Positions 53,182 through 62,280 of a stretch of 64,000 bases of DNA are shown here, piece by piece. Position numbers and translations under genes: made by a program. The notes beneath the pieces were generated by a model. It saw only the letters and a program-made list of their open reading frames with translations. It did not search any database and was not told where the DNA came from. The stretch lies in contig CAYXFD010000006.1 of assembly GCA_964464175.1 (NCBI GenBank), positions 53,978 through 117,977 of the forward strand, given 5' to 3'. The number at the start of each line of letters is the position of its first letter. Position 1 is the first letter of the stretch. This stretch comes from CAYXFD01 sp964464175 (GTDB taxonomy: Bacteria; Cloacimonadota; Cloacimonadia; Cloacimonadales; JAJBBL01).

Positions 53182-53927
53182 AGGTTCTGAATAAAAAACG
53201 GTTTGAGAAATTTGTCGCCTAAATAGAGTTCTCTGGCTTGTTCATTGTTGATCAACTCTTCGGAAGTACCGCTCAGGAGAATCTGTCCCTGAAAAATAAT
53301 ATAAGCCCGCTGGGTGATGGAAAGGGTATCAAGAACATTATGATCGGTAATCAGGATCCCGATATTCTTCTTCTGCAGCTTGATGATAATGTCCTGGATA
53401 TCATTGATCGCTAAGGGGTCAACCCCGGCAAAGGGCTCATCCATAAGGAAAAATGAAGGAGAAGTAACGAGTGTTCTCGTTATCTCCAGTTTCCGCCGCT
53501 CACCCCCTGAGAGGGTGTAGGCTTTCTGTTTCGCCAGCTTGGTCAGAGACAACTCCTCCAGATGTTCCTCTAACTTCGCTTTCCGTTCTTTCCTGCTCAA
53601 ATTGAGAGTCTCGATGATCGCCATGATGTTCTCTTCCACAGTCAGTTTGTGAAAGATGGAAGGTGCCTGGGCAAGATAACCGATCCCCAGTCTTGCTCTT
53701 TTGTACATCGGCATGTGAGTGATGTCAATGCGGTTATAGAAGACTTTTCCTTCATTCGGCTTGGCAAGACCGAGTATCATATAAAAAGTGGTGGATTTAC
53801 CCGCTCCGTTCGGACCAAGAATTCCGACGATCTCTCCCTGCCCGATATGCAGATTTACCTTGTTAACGACAGTCGCTTTACCGTACCGTTTAACGAGATT
53901 ATCTACCGCTATCTTGTCCTTTTCCAT
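53178..53927 (-). CDS. lptB: LPS export ABC ATPase LptB
   Basis: 249 residues. Walker A GILGPNGAGKSTTFYMILG, a Q-loop region IGYLAQAPSIFHKLTVEENI, signature TLSGGERRKLEITRTL, Walker B FFLMDEPFAGVDPLAIND and switch ITDHNV match LptB closely. It powers lipopolysaccharide extraction by LptFG from the inner membrane. lptF/lptG are not in the window, as is common. Its start is 6 bases after the lptA-like gene and its stop overlaps rpoN by 4 bases. Confidence 0.95.
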   Translation of the reverse strand: MEKDKIAVDNLVKRYGKATVVNKVNLHIGQGEIVGILGPNGAGKSTTFYMILGLAKPNEGKVFYNRIDITHMPMYKRARLGIGYLAQAPSIFHKLTVEENIMAIIETLNLSRKERKAKLEEHLEELSLTKLAKQKAYTLSGGERRKLEITRTLVTSPSFFLMDEPFAGVDPLAINDIQDIIIKLQKKNIGILITDHNVLDTLSITQRAYIIFQGQILLSGTSEELINNEQARELYLGDKFLKPFFIQNL

Positions 53928-53933
53928 AATCTA

Positions 53934-55052
53934 TTATTCACTATCTTCGACTGATCTGTCAATTATTTTATCACTGAACCTGTATTTTCCGGTCACTCTG
54001 CCCCGAAAGACAACAGATTCTATTTCATTGTCTCTGTTGATCTTAACAGTCAATTTTTCGCTCTGGGCAGCGTTGTTAAAATAATCCCGCTCAGCAGCTG
54101 CACTGACATAAAACGATTTGACATTATCAAAAGCCTGCATCTCGCTGATCTTTCCCTCTTCGAAGTAGAGCTCCATGAGCGAACAGTTTATCCGGTTCTC
54201 TTTCTCCCCGCCCTCTTTAGCGGCGAAAAATACCTCACAGTTATCTTCTAATAGGGCACTGGCTATCTTTCTCTCCTCAAAATAGAGAAAAAACTTATCT
54301 GCCCGGGCATCAGCAAAATCGGACTGCAAGGCAGGTTCTCCCAGAAAGACAGCATACTCCTCATCCATGAAAAACAAGAGGAAATCGCTATTGACCGTGT
54401 ATTCTTCATAGACGGTGAGGACATCAAAGCTTGCCGCCAGGCGGTTGAAGTCCCGGTAGAATTCGATCCTTTGACCGCTGATGCTGATATCCTCTTCGCC
54501 CACTACCACTATCTTCGGGTCACCGGTTATGAAGCCGTAACCGGAAGCGAGATCATAGTCGAGATATTGAGAATAACCGTTTATCTGTTCTCTCTCATCA
54601 TGAAAGAAGATATTGTCAAAGGCATATATCTTCTGTCCTTCCCGGTGATATTCACCCTTATCAGACCTGAAGATCCGCTCTGTTCCGTCGTTATGATCTT
54701 CCCGGATATAAACGCTGCCGGTCAGGAATATCTCTTCCGTTATCCGGTGATACTCGACCAGATCAGCATAGAGGGTGAGAGAATCTTCCACGACCTTGAC
54801 ATTTCCAAAGAGACGGGCAATCTTTTTTACTTCGTACAACTCAGCCTGGTCGGAGAAAAACTCAGTGTCACCGTAAAAGAAGTTCACATTACCGTTCAAA
54901 CGGGTCAGATATTCATCTTCCACGCGGTCAACAAAGAGTTTGTCGGCATTGATCAGCCGGTAGGGACGCAGCTCTCTCTCCGCCTCGAGATTCGCGGCAA
55001 AAGAGAGCAGCAACAGGCTACCAATCAATATCGGAAAACTCTTCATCATCAA
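53934..55052 (-). CDS. lptA: LptA/OstA-type LPS transport protein, enlarged
   Basis: 372 residues, about twice E. coli LptA. A signal peptide (ILIGSLLLLSFAANLEAE) is followed by repeated OstA-type beta-jellyroll units: LNGNVNFFYGDTEFFSDQAELYE, VEYHRITEEIFLTGSVYIRE, YGFITGDPKIVV, and a last GRVTGKYRF. The consecutive units imply a longer periplasmic bridge segment, or a protein between LptA and the N-terminal domain of LptD. Context with lptC upstream (35-base overlap) and lptB downstream fixes its pathway. Confidence 0.85.
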   Translation of the reverse strand: MMMKSFPILIGSLLLLSFAANLEAERELRPYRLINADKLFVDRVEDEYLTRLNGNVNFFYGDTEFFSDQAELYEVKKIARLFGNVKVVEDSLTLYADLVEYHRITEEIFLTGSVYIREDHNDGTERIFRSDKGEYHREGQKIYAFDNIFFHDEREQINGYSQYLDYDLASGYGFITGDPKIVVVGEEDISISGQRIEFYRDFNRLAASFDVLTVYEEYTVNSDFLLFFMDEEYAVFLGEPALQSDFADARADKFFLYFEERKIASALLEDNCEVFFAAKEGGEKENRINCSLMELYFEEGKISEMQAFDNVKSFYVSAAAERDYFNNAAQSEKLTVKINRDNEIESVVFRGRVTGKYRFSDKIIDRSVEDSE

Positions 55053-55605
55053 TCTCTCCTTCGGCAGTGACCCTGCTCAGCTCTATCCTGCTGAATTCAA
55101 TATCGGAACTCAGTTCAAAACCCCTGAGAACATTATTTCCTCTGACGATTAGCACCTCATTCGGGGCATAAATTTCGTCACTGTTCTGATTCCAGGTCAT
55201 GTGACCGGTATAGAGGGTGGTATCATCCTGCTCGATAATGACATTGCCGGTGGCTGTGTAGGTGTTGCGGATCTCATCTATAGTGAGCCGCTCGGTTTCC
55301 AGTCTCATCTTGAGTGTTTTATCGGGATGGTAATCGGTAATCTCTACCGTATAAGCTTCGATCCTTTTATCATCATAAAACCGTTCGACCCTTGCTGCCC
55401 TTATTTCCCGCTCGATATGCTCACCGGTTATTTCATATATGATTACATCCTCGCTCTGCTCTTCTGCATACTGGAGTTCCTGTTTCTCAAAAAAATGCTG
55501 TTCGGTGAGATCACAGGAGACCAGGAACAGAAGAGGGGAGAGGGTTATTAACAAAAAAAAACCGGCTCCTGCACCGGAACGTAAAGAACTAATGATCTTC
55601 TTCAT
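55018..55605 (-). CDS. lptC: LptC-like LPS export lipoprotein
   Basis: 195 residues. The N-terminal segment is hydrophobic with a lipobox-like LVSC, in place of the usual LptC transmembrane anchor. The jellyroll region includes IEAYTVEITDYHPDKTLKMR, then NTYTATGNVIIEQDDTTLYT, and LSSDIEFSRIELSRVTAEGE. LptC passes LPS from LptBFG to LptA. It is encoded between kdsC (17-base overlap) and the lptA-like gene (35-base overlap), the canonical order. The lipid anchor is an inference from the cysteine motif. Confidence 0.82.
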   Translation of the reverse strand: MKKIISSLRSGAGAGFFLLITLSPLLFLVSCDLTEQHFFEKQELQYAEEQSEDVIIYEITGEHIEREIRAARVERFYDDKRIEAYTVEITDYHPDKTLKMRLETERLTIDEIRNTYTATGNVIIEQDDTTLYTGHMTWNQNSDEIYAPNEVLIVRGNNVLRGFELSSDIEFSRIELSRVTAEGEIDDEEFSDIDW

Positions 55606-56128
55606 CTTCGCTGAGCCGGATTATAAATTTTTCTATTACTTCCTCAAAGATACCCTGTTTTCGCAGGATATACTCGATAAATTCTCTCACTGCTCCCTCT
55701 CCGCCGCGGAAGCGGGAAACAAATTCTGCTTTCTCTTTGATCTCTGCCGCCGCCTGCTGCGGGGCTGCCGGGAGTCCCGCTTTGGTTAATGCCGGAAAGT
55801 CGTTCCAGTCATCTCCCATATAAGCTGCATTTTCCCAGGCGAGAGAAAGCTCCTGCAGGATATCTTCAATTACCGCTCTTTTGTTCCTGACACCCTGAAA
55901 GAGATAATCGATCTTCAGATCACGGCAACGGCGTTCCAGGGCCAGTGATCTCCTGCCGGTGATCACAGCACATTTGATCTCCGTAAAACTGAGAAGTGAT
56001 AAACCGAGTCCGTCCGCGACAGAAAAACTTTTCGATTCCCAACCCTCTTCGGTATAGATTATCTTGCCGTCGGAAAGTACCCCGTCGCAATCGAGGATCA
56101 GCAGTTTGATATGTTTAAGGTCGTTCAT
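55589..56128 (-). CDS. kdsC: KDO-8-phosphate phosphatase KdsC
   Basis: 179 residues. It is a cap-less HAD phosphatase with LLILDCDGVLSDGKI (nucleophile and general acid Asp), AVITGRRS and AAYMGDDWNDFPAL. It removes phosphate from KDO-8-P to release KDO for lipid A core synthesis. It begins 23 bases after kdsA and overlaps lptC. The combination kdsA-kdsC-lptC-lptA-lptB-rpoN is a full Kdo-to-export operon. Confidence 0.94.
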   Translation of the reverse strand: MNDLKHIKLLILDCDGVLSDGKIIYTEEGWESKSFSVADGLGLSLLSFTEIKCAVITGRRSLALERRCRDLKIDYLFQGVRNKRAVIEDILQELSLAWENAAYMGDDWNDFPALTKAGLPAAPQQAAAEIKEKAEFVSRFRGGEGAVREFIEYILRKQGIFEEVIEKFIIRLSEDEEDH

Positions 56129-56151
56129 CTGGTTTTCTCCCTCTCCGGCAG

Positions 56152-56952
56152 TTAATCCCTGCCGGCAGTTCTGACAAGCTCATTCAGCATCTCCGGGACA
56201 TCTTCCAGAGAGAGCATACTCATCCCATCGCTTAAGGCTTCCGAAGGTTCAGGATGTGTCTCCAGAAAAAGACCGTCAACCATGCCGGTAGCGAGTGCGG
56301 CTTTTGCCATCATCGGTGCTAACTCGGGTGTACCGCCCGAAACTCTTGCCAGGGAGGGTCTTTGCAGACTGTGAGTTACATCGAAAATAACCGGAAAACC
56401 GAGCTGCTTCATTATCGGGAATGACCGGAAATCTACGACCAGATTGTGGTATCCGAAAAAGGTGCCCCGCTCGGTCAGCAGAAGCTGTGAATTGTTTTCA
56501 GAGGTGATCTTTTCGGTAACCGGCTTCATGTCTTCCGGGGCGATGAACTGTCCCTTTTTGATGTTGATTATCTTTCCTGTCCGGGCTGCCGTCTTCAATA
56601 GAAAGGTCTGACGGCAGAGAAATGCCGGTATCTGGAGAATATCGGCAACTTCCGCTGCTGACTCCGCCTCTTCAGATTCGTGAATATCGGTCAAAACAGG
56701 GACTCCGAACTCCTTCTTTACCCGTTCCAGGATTTTCAGCCCTTCGGCCTGTCCCGGTCCGCTGTATGATGTCTCGGAAGTTCTGTTTGCCTTGAGATAA
56801 GAGGATTTGAAAATAAAGAGTAATCCGTGCTTCTCAGCCTGTTTGGTCAGTTCTTCGGCACACTTCATCACGATATCGTAACTCTCGATGACGCAAGGTC
56901 CCGCAATGAGAAAGAACGGCTTGCAATGGTATATTCTGCTATATAGATCCAT
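56152..56952 (-). CDS. kdsA: KDO-8-phosphate synthase KdsA, metal-dependent type
   Basis: 266 residues. It has FFLIAGPCVIES, FIFKSSYLKANRTS, VPVLTDIHE, and FDVTHSLQRPS (first half of the family's VTHALQ motif). The Cys in AGPCVIES (C20) corresponds to the metal ligand of class II KdsA from Aquifex; the metal-free E. coli enzyme has Asn there. It condenses PEP with arabinose-5-phosphate. It is the first gene of the operon; arabinose-5-P isomerase is not in view. Confidence 0.95.
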   Translation of the reverse strand: MDLYSRIYHCKPFFLIAGPCVIESYDIVMKCAEELTKQAEKHGLLFIFKSSYLKANRTSETSYSGPGQAEGLKILERVKKEFGVPVLTDIHESEEAESAAEVADILQIPAFLCRQTFLLKTAARTGKIINIKKGQFIAPEDMKPVTEKITSENNSQLLLTERGTFFGYHNLVVDFRSFPIMKQLGFPVIFDVTHSLQRPSLARVSGGTPELAPMMAKAALATGMVDGLFLETHPEPSEALSDGMSMLSLEDVPEMLNELVRTAGRD

Positions 56953-56965
56953 TTATTCCTCTCTT

Positions 56966-56981
56966 TGGCAATGATCTTGCA
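56966..56981 (+). promoter_or_regulatory. Sigma-54-like motif reading into hairpin array A
   Basis: TGGCAATGATCTTGCA has the correct GG/GC spacing, TGGCA and TTGCA, with mismatches at the sixth and seventh bases. It points away from kdsA into the repeat region. It may be fortuitous. Confidence 0.3.
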
Positions 56982-57045
56982 TTACTGTATAAGAAAGCAA
57001 CTCCTTTTGTCAACTATATTTTCCCTTAACCGTCTCACTTTATTC

Positions 57046-57170
57046 GGGACTATTTTTTTCTATACCCACCCGGCACCCAAAAGGATTATAGTTCCTGAGC
57101 TGCATTATCGCTTCGCTCAATGCAGCTCAGGAACTATAATTAAAGAAAAATCATTCCCAGGGACTTGCTA
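57046..57170 (+). repeat. MITE-like element, 3'-truncated copy with a perfect hairpin
   Basis: It starts GGGACTATT, continues TTTTTCTATACCCACCCGGC, and contains a perfect 17-bp stem: AGTTCCTGAGCTGCATT and AATGCAGCTCAGGAACT around ATCGCTTCGCTC. Similarity ends near 57170, where the hairpin array begins. Confidence 0.75.
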
Positions 57171-57214
57171 TTCCCCCCTTTAGTTTCCCTAATCTCTCTT
57201 TTCCTGCTACTCCC

Positions 57215-57930
57215 TCCGCAGGTTTTCATCTTTTCTTCTTGCTTTTCCTCCTCCAGCTTATTTCAGGGGTGGTAAGCTCCTGCTTGCCACAGCTTCTTGC
57301 TTCACTCCCGCAGGTTTTCATCTTTATCTTCTTGCTATTCCTTCCTCCGGTTTTTCTCTTTTCTTCGCCGTAGGGGCGGTTCACGAACCGCCCTTCCCCC
57401 TGCTTCTCCTTCCGCAGGCTTTCTCTTTTTTCGTATCCAGAGCTTCCAGCTCTGGCTTTGTCTTTTCTTCGTAGCTGCACTTCCTTGGTTTTTCATTTCA
57501 TGTAGAACAAGTGGCTAACTTGTTCAGCGCAATTTACCAAATTGCGGTACATCTCACTGCTTCACTACCCATGGACTTGCTATTCTTTCACAGGTTTGTC
57601 TTTTTACCTCGCCGTAGGGGCGGTTCACGAACCGCCCTTCCCCCTTGCTGTTCTTTTCTCATGGCTTTTTAAACTTCTTTCTTTTCACCGTCGAAAAGAA
57701 AGAAGGTAAATATGAATTTAATATGATTTTTTTCTTGCTTCACTTCCCATGGACTTGCTAACTTTCCGCAGGCTTTTCCTTTTTTCGTAAGACAAGTTGC
57801 CAACTTTTCTCGCAATTTACCAAATTGCGGTACATCTCACTGCTTCACTACCCATGGTCTTGCTCTTCTTTCCTCCGGTTTTCCCCTAAACTCTAATCCC
57901 TGATCTCTAATCTCTATTCCCTCTTTTCCC
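57215..57930 (+). repeat. Composite hairpin array A
   Basis: Hairpins joined by CT-rich linkers. R4: GTGGTAAGCTCCTGCTTGCC (57269-57290). R2: GGGCGGTTCACGAACCGCCC (57374-57393 and 57618-57637). R1: CCAGAGCTTCCAGCTCTGG (57437-57455). R3a: GAACAAGTGGCTAACTTGTT (57505-57525). R3b: CGCAATTTACCAAATTGCG (57528-57546 and 57811-57829). A 13-bp-stem hairpin (57674-57705) interrupts it. It ends in CTCTAAT-type heptamers near 57888-57925. Confidence 0.8.
57674..57705. repeat. 13-bp inverted repeat CTTCTTTCTTTTC
   Basis: CTTCTTTCTTTTC (57674-57686) and GAAAAGAAAGAAG (57693-57705) are perfect inverted repeats around ACCGTC. It is related in sequence to the hairpins at 61779-61802 and 61858-61887. Confidence 0.7.
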
Positions 57931-57937
57931 CTCAGTT

Positions 57938-58870
57938 TTACGAGCCGTCGGTAATTTTTACGTAATAAATCCTTCCGATACCGGAGCCCAAAACTCCGTA
58001 AGCACCGGTCACTCCCCCCTTTTCCCAGCCATTGGTCATATAGAGAGAATCATAATAATTCCGGTCGATCACATAGCAGGAAATCCGGTACCTTCCATAG
58101 AAGAAGAAAAACCCGTCATAGTTGCTGATGACAATATTTTCCGAATCAATATGCTCTCTCGGACTGAAAACCTCTGCCACTACTAATCTTCTGGGGAAGC
58201 CGCCGTCCGGATTTTCATATTCTTCCTGATCTTTAGGAGAACCGCTCCCCATGAAATCATAGATATAGGCAGCATCATTATACTCTTCCAGGCAATACGT
58301 TTCCAGGTAGCAGGTTCTCTCTTCTCCGAGCGGGCAGCTCACTTTAATGGGATAGGAGGAGATTACGTCAATAGCAAGTTCGGGAAATGTATCCGGATCT
58401 TGACTCAGGGCATCGTTCTCGATCAGTGATGCCGGCGGGGTATGAGTCGAAGCGGTTATGATCTGATCATTGACTTCGATCTGAAGGAAGTATTTCGTAT
58501 CCGGCTGAATAAGGAAAATGTCGTTTTCCCGGAGAACGTACTCACCATTCTGCTCATGAACGAGAATTGCATCGATCAGTGGTTCACTCTCGGTATAGAT
58601 TCTGACCAGGGCGTCAGTTACGCTGATATCCTGTTCATAGAGCGGAATATCGGGATTGAAAAGGCTTTTCAATCTGACCGGATTATCGGTATCTATTGGT
58701 TCACCGACAAGCAAATAGGCATAAAGCGAATAGTCATACTTCAATCCGAGCTCTGAAGGGTTATTTTCGCAGGAAGTCATGGTTACCATCAGAAGGGGCA
58801 GGATCAGCAGCCGGAGAAGAACGAAAAGCAATCTGTAGTTCTGTAAGGGATTTCTCATATTCTTTACCAT
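57938..58870 (-). CDS. DUF4249-like lipoprotein, partner of the TonB receptor
   Basis: 310 residues. The lipoprotein signal has lipobox MTSC, followed by ENNPSELGLKY. The mature part has the DUF4249 arrangement: an opening YAYLLVGEPIDTDNPVRLK, an Ig-like beta domain (VTDALVRIYTESEPLIDAIL, then FLIQPDTKYFLQIEV, ITASTHTPP), and a C-terminal half with acidic turns. DUF4249 proteins are usually encoded next to TonB-dependent receptors in Bacteroidota relatives and may act as surface partner lipoproteins. Its ATG overlaps the receptor stop codon region, so translation is coupled. Confidence 0.75.
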   Translation of the reverse strand: MVKNMRNPLQNYRLLFVLLRLLILPLLMVTMTSCENNPSELGLKYDYSLYAYLLVGEPIDTDNPVRLKSLFNPDIPLYEQDISVTDALVRIYTESEPLIDAILVHEQNGEYVLRENDIFLIQPDTKYFLQIEVNDQIITASTHTPPASLIENDALSQDPDTFPELAIDVISSYPIKVSCPLGEERTCYLETYCLEEYNDAAYIYDFMGSGSPKDQEEYENPDGGFPRRLVVAEVFSPREHIDSENIVISNYDGFFFFYGRYRISCYVIDRNYYDSLYMTNGWEKGGVTGAYGVLGSGIGRIYYVKITDGS

Positions 58871-61101
58871 TTGATATTTACTCCTAAACTTGGGATCAGG
58901 GGGAGGTTATTGGATGTTGATTTTTTGAATTCGTCGCCGTCACGGTAGTAGAAGACGTCATTCGGGTTTTTGGCTGAGAGGATATTGATGATCTGTAAAT
59001 AGGGTTCGATCAGATAGTTCTTTGTGTAGAAAAGCTTTCTGATGGAAACATCCAGTCTTGAGTAGGAGGGGAGACGATAACTGTCATATCTGCCGTATAG
59101 GACATGGTTGACGGGATAGCCATCAATGGAATTACCCTCAATGATACCCAAAGGCTTTCTGAAGGGTTGCCCGGAACCGTAAGTATAGCTGAGCCCGTAA
59201 ACCCAGTTTTGGCGGTAATAGTTTTCATTGATCGTTATCTGATGTCTTCTGTCGAATTTCGGGTGATATTCCAGCCCTTCGTTCAATTGAGCAAATTGTC
59301 TTCTCGTTCTGCCGTAGGAGTAGGAAATGAACCCTTCCAGACCAAACCAGTCGTTATTGAGGGTCAGATCAAGCCCATAGGCATACCCTTTACCGAAGTG
59401 AAAAGCCTGAGCCAAATCCTTATCCGGGTCATAATCATAGTCTATCTCCGGCCGGAATTCTGTCAGATTTCTCATCTCTTTGTAATAGATTTCGGCATTA
59501 AGGGTCATAACCCCGGCCCAGTTGATATCTCCGCCGATAATGTAATGGTCGGCTTCCAGAGGTTTGACTGATCTGTCCAGCGGGAACCAGATATCGAAAG
59601 ATGAATTGTCAGAGTCACCGATGAGGGTCAGATATTGATAGTATAATCCCCAGGCCCCGTAGATACTGAGATCATCGCTCAGGTTGTATTTCAGGGATAA
59701 GCGGGGTGACAGCCGGTAGTAGTTACCTTTTTGATAGTGTTCGAATCTCAATCCGTACTTCAGGAGCAGGAGGGAGTTTAACCGCCAGCTATCCATGAGA
59801 TAAAGTGCTGAATAGAGCGAGACATGATCGATTTCCGGGTACTCAGTTTGTACCTGTTCCTCATTCTGGGAAGCCTCGAACACAACGTGGTATCTTTTGA
59901 TCTCTGTACCGAACTCGATATTATGCTCATTGGATGGGAGATAGGAGGAATTTGTTTTGAAGGTCAGGTCATAAAGCCTGTTTTTCCGTTCCAGATCCAT
60001 TTCGTTGATATTGATATCAAACTGCGAACCGTAGTGGGAATGAGCGATCAGGACATCGTTATAGAAGTTAGGACTGAAGATATGTGTCCATCTGAGGGCA
60101 TTGGTAATATTTCCCCAGGTTATCTTGATATTTACCGGATCTTCCTGTAATCTGAAAGTGTCTCTGCCGGTGAAGAAGCTGTATTGCAGGTAATTTTTGG
60201 GGGAGATGTCGTAGTTTAGTTTGATGTGACCATCATAAAAATGATAATCAGGAATATCTGTGCTCATCACAGCATCTACCAGTTCCAGATAGGTTCTTCT
60301 CCCGGAAAGCATCCAGGAACCTTTCTCCCAGGGACCGCTCAGGGTTATTTTGGAAGTGATCAGACTCATGTTCACATTGCCGTCGAAACGATTGCGGTTT
60401 CCGTCCAGGTTATAGACGTTCATCACTGAGGAGAGTCTTCCTCCGTATTTGGCATCAAAACCCCCTTTGATCAGATCAACGGTGTTTATGGCATCAACAT
60501 TGAAAGTGCTGAAAAACCCCATCAAATGGGAAGGATTATAAACATCAATTCCATCAAGGAGGATCTGATTCTGGTCGGGAGAGCCGCCCCGGATATAAAG
60601 CCCGGAAGAAAAATCGGAGATTGAAGTGACTCCCGGCAGCATCTGAACTGCCCGGAAAAGATCCGGTTCAGCCACCTGAGGTAATTCCGTGATATGCACC
60701 GGGTTGATCTTCATCTCACTCAACGGGATATGAAACTCCTCGACCTTACCTCTCTGACGGGAAGAGCTTACTCTGATCCCTTCGAGTTCAACGCTTGCCG
60801 GCTGGAGTTCAACATTGATAACTTTGCTATCCTGCAGAGATACCGCGATCCTTAAAATCTCAAAGCCAATTCTGTGAAAAACGAGATGATAATCTCCCGG
60901 TACCACAGAGGGTATGATATAATATCCCCGTTCGTTGGCATTTACTCCCTGTTCCGTCTCTTCAATATAGCAGACCGCGAAGGGGACAGCTTCCAAATTG
61001 AAACTGTTCCGTATCCTGCCGCTCACAGAGACAGTTGGTGCCGCATAAACGAACATAGTTAAAGATGCTGACAGCAGCATTAAAATTCCTTTTCTAATCA
61101 C
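58864..61101 (-). CDS. TonB-dependent receptor with carboxypeptidase-like N-terminal domain
   Basis: 745 residues. A signal peptide (to about 20) is followed by a CarboxypepD-regulatory-like domain (VSGRIRNSFNLEAVPFAVCY, GYYIIPSVVPGDYHLVF). The plug domain (about 125-225) has RAVQMLPGVTSISDFSSGLY and IRGGSPDQNQILLDGIDVYN, and a ~500-residue barrel ends in LGVNIKW. It imports a bulky substrate across the outer membrane with TonB energy; the substrate is unknown. The start is GTG at 61101 with AAAGGAAAG upstream; an in-frame ATG seven codons in, with AAAGGA, is also possible. Hairpin arrays flank the receptor-lipoprotein pair on both sides. Confidence 0.93.
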   Translation of the reverse strand: MIRKGILMLLSASLTMFVYAAPTVSVSGRIRNSFNLEAVPFAVCYIEETEQGVNANERGYYIIPSVVPGDYHLVFHRIGFEILRIAVSLQDSKVINVELQPASVELEGIRVSSSRQRGKVEEFHIPLSEMKINPVHITELPQVAEPDLFRAVQMLPGVTSISDFSSGLYIRGGSPDQNQILLDGIDVYNPSHLMGFFSTFNVDAINTVDLIKGGFDAKYGGRLSSVMNVYNLDGNRNRFDGNVNMSLITSKITLSGPWEKGSWMLSGRRTYLELVDAVMSTDIPDYHFYDGHIKLNYDISPKNYLQYSFFTGRDTFRLQEDPVNIKITWGNITNALRWTHIFSPNFYNDVLIAHSHYGSQFDININEMDLERKNRLYDLTFKTNSSYLPSNEHNIEFGTEIKRYHVVFEASQNEEQVQTEYPEIDHVSLYSALYLMDSWRLNSLLLLKYGLRFEHYQKGNYYRLSPRLSLKYNLSDDLSIYGAWGLYYQYLTLIGDSDNSSFDIWFPLDRSVKPLEADHYIIGGDINWAGVMTLNAEIYYKEMRNLTEFRPEIDYDYDPDKDLAQAFHFGKGYAYGLDLTLNNDWFGLEGFISYSYGRTRRQFAQLNEGLEYHPKFDRRHQITINENYYRQNWVYGLSYTYGSGQPFRKPLGIIEGNSIDGYPVNHVLYGRYDSYRLPSYSRLDVSIRKLFYTKNYLIEPYLQIINILSAKNPNDVFYYRDGDEFKKSTSNNLPLIPSLGVNIKW

Positions 61102-61778
61102 ATTTCTTTCCTTTTTTCGATATTAACATCCCGCTCTTGCAGCAGGAATTATTTGTGAGTTTCTAACTCCGGAGTTAACCTCAAAAGCCGCGGACAGCAA
61201 CGAACGGACGCTGATATGATTTGATCATACCGGCTAATGAGGAAAAACCCCAAAATTACTGACCTGTAGATAATATTGGATTACTAAAATATCTATGAGC
61301 ATCTGTAAAGATTTGATAAACAAGACCTTTTTGAACGCTTTTCGTGTAAAGTTTTATTTTCGTATCCAGGGTTTCCAGCTTACTACAGCTCCTTGCTATT
61401 CCTTCCGCAGGCTTTTCTCTTTTTTCGTATCCGGAGCTTCCAGCTCTGGTTTTATCTTTTCTTCGTAGCTGCACTTCTTTGGTTTTTCATTTTTTTGTAG
61501 AACAAGTTGCTAACTTGTTCAGCGCAATTTACCAAATTGCGGTACATCTCCCTGCTCTGCTTCCCATGGACTTGCTACTCTTTCTTCTGTCTTCTTTCAG
61601 GGGTGGTGAGCTCCAGCTCGCCACAGCTTCTTGCTTTTCCTTTTTTCTTAGTCGTAGGGGCGGTTCATGAACCGCCCTCCTTCTTGCTATCCTTCCGCAG
61701 GTTTTTCTCTAATCTCTAATCTCTAATACCTAATCCCTTTTTTTTTTGCTGCTCCTTTCTCCGGACTTTTCAAACTAC

Positions 61779-61802
61779 TTTCTTTTGGGCAGCCAAAAGA
61801 AA
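61779..61802. repeat. Inverted repeat TTTCTTTTGG/CCAAAAGAAA
   Basis: Perfect 10-bp arms around GCAG. It is the first of two related hairpins in this block. Confidence 0.7.
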
Positions 61803-61857
61803 CGCCCATGACGGTAAAAAAAATCGACACACAAGGGAATGATTATAATTCATTACA

Positions 61858-61887
61858 TTCTTTCTTTTGGACCGCCAAAAGAAAGAA
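61858..61887. repeat. Inverted repeat TTCTTTCTTTTGG/CCAAAAGAAAGAA
   Basis: Perfect 13-bp arms around ACCG. The sequence that follows, to about 62080, is a non-coding-looking block that carries no recognised protein. Confidence 0.7.
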
Positions 61888-62086
61888 TCAAAGAAAAGCT
61901 CTCCGGCTGCAACAAAACAGCTAAAAACCTTCTCGTGACTGCTTCTCTCGAAAAACTCCTCACTTCGTTCGTCAACCGAGGTGCTCTTTTCTTTGTGGCT
62001 GCGACCGAGCTCGGCGAAGCCAAACAGTTTCTTCGAAGCAGCCTCTCGTACGGTTTTATTAACGCTGTTTTTTGCAATGCCGGATT

Positions 62087-62110
62087 TATCTATTCCCACC
62101 CGCCACCCAA
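62087..62110 (+). repeat. Possible short fragment of the MITE-like element
   Basis: TATCTATTCCCACCCGCCAC, then CCAA, resembles the CTATACCCACCCGCCACCCA segment of the element. It is too short to be sure. Confidence 0.35.
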
Positions 62111-62280
62111 GCAGGCAAAGACATTCAGATGCATCAGCGGAAGAAAAGCAAGCGGTAAAGAAGATGAGAATTTCTCTCGTCTCTCAGTCTTTTTCTCATG
62201 CTGCCCTTCCGCAGGTTTTTCTCTAATCTCTAATCTCTAATAGCTTTTTTTCTGCTGCTCCTTCCTCCGTTTTTTTGTAT

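Larger units (their letters stand above)
56953..57937. other. Gene-free region with MITE fragment and hairpin array A
   Basis: 985 bases between kdsA and the DUF4249-like gene. It contains a sigma-54-like motif (56966-56981), a truncated MITE-like copy (57046-57170) and the hairpin array (57215-57930). Open frames in it are CT-rich artefacts of the repeats. Confidence 0.6.

Noticed and set aside
61839..62240. 133-codon open frame and overlapping frames around the CTTTCTTTTGG hairpins
   Set aside because: Frames on both strands are open by composition, there is no ribosome-binding site, and the block carries inverted repeats and a possible element fragment.
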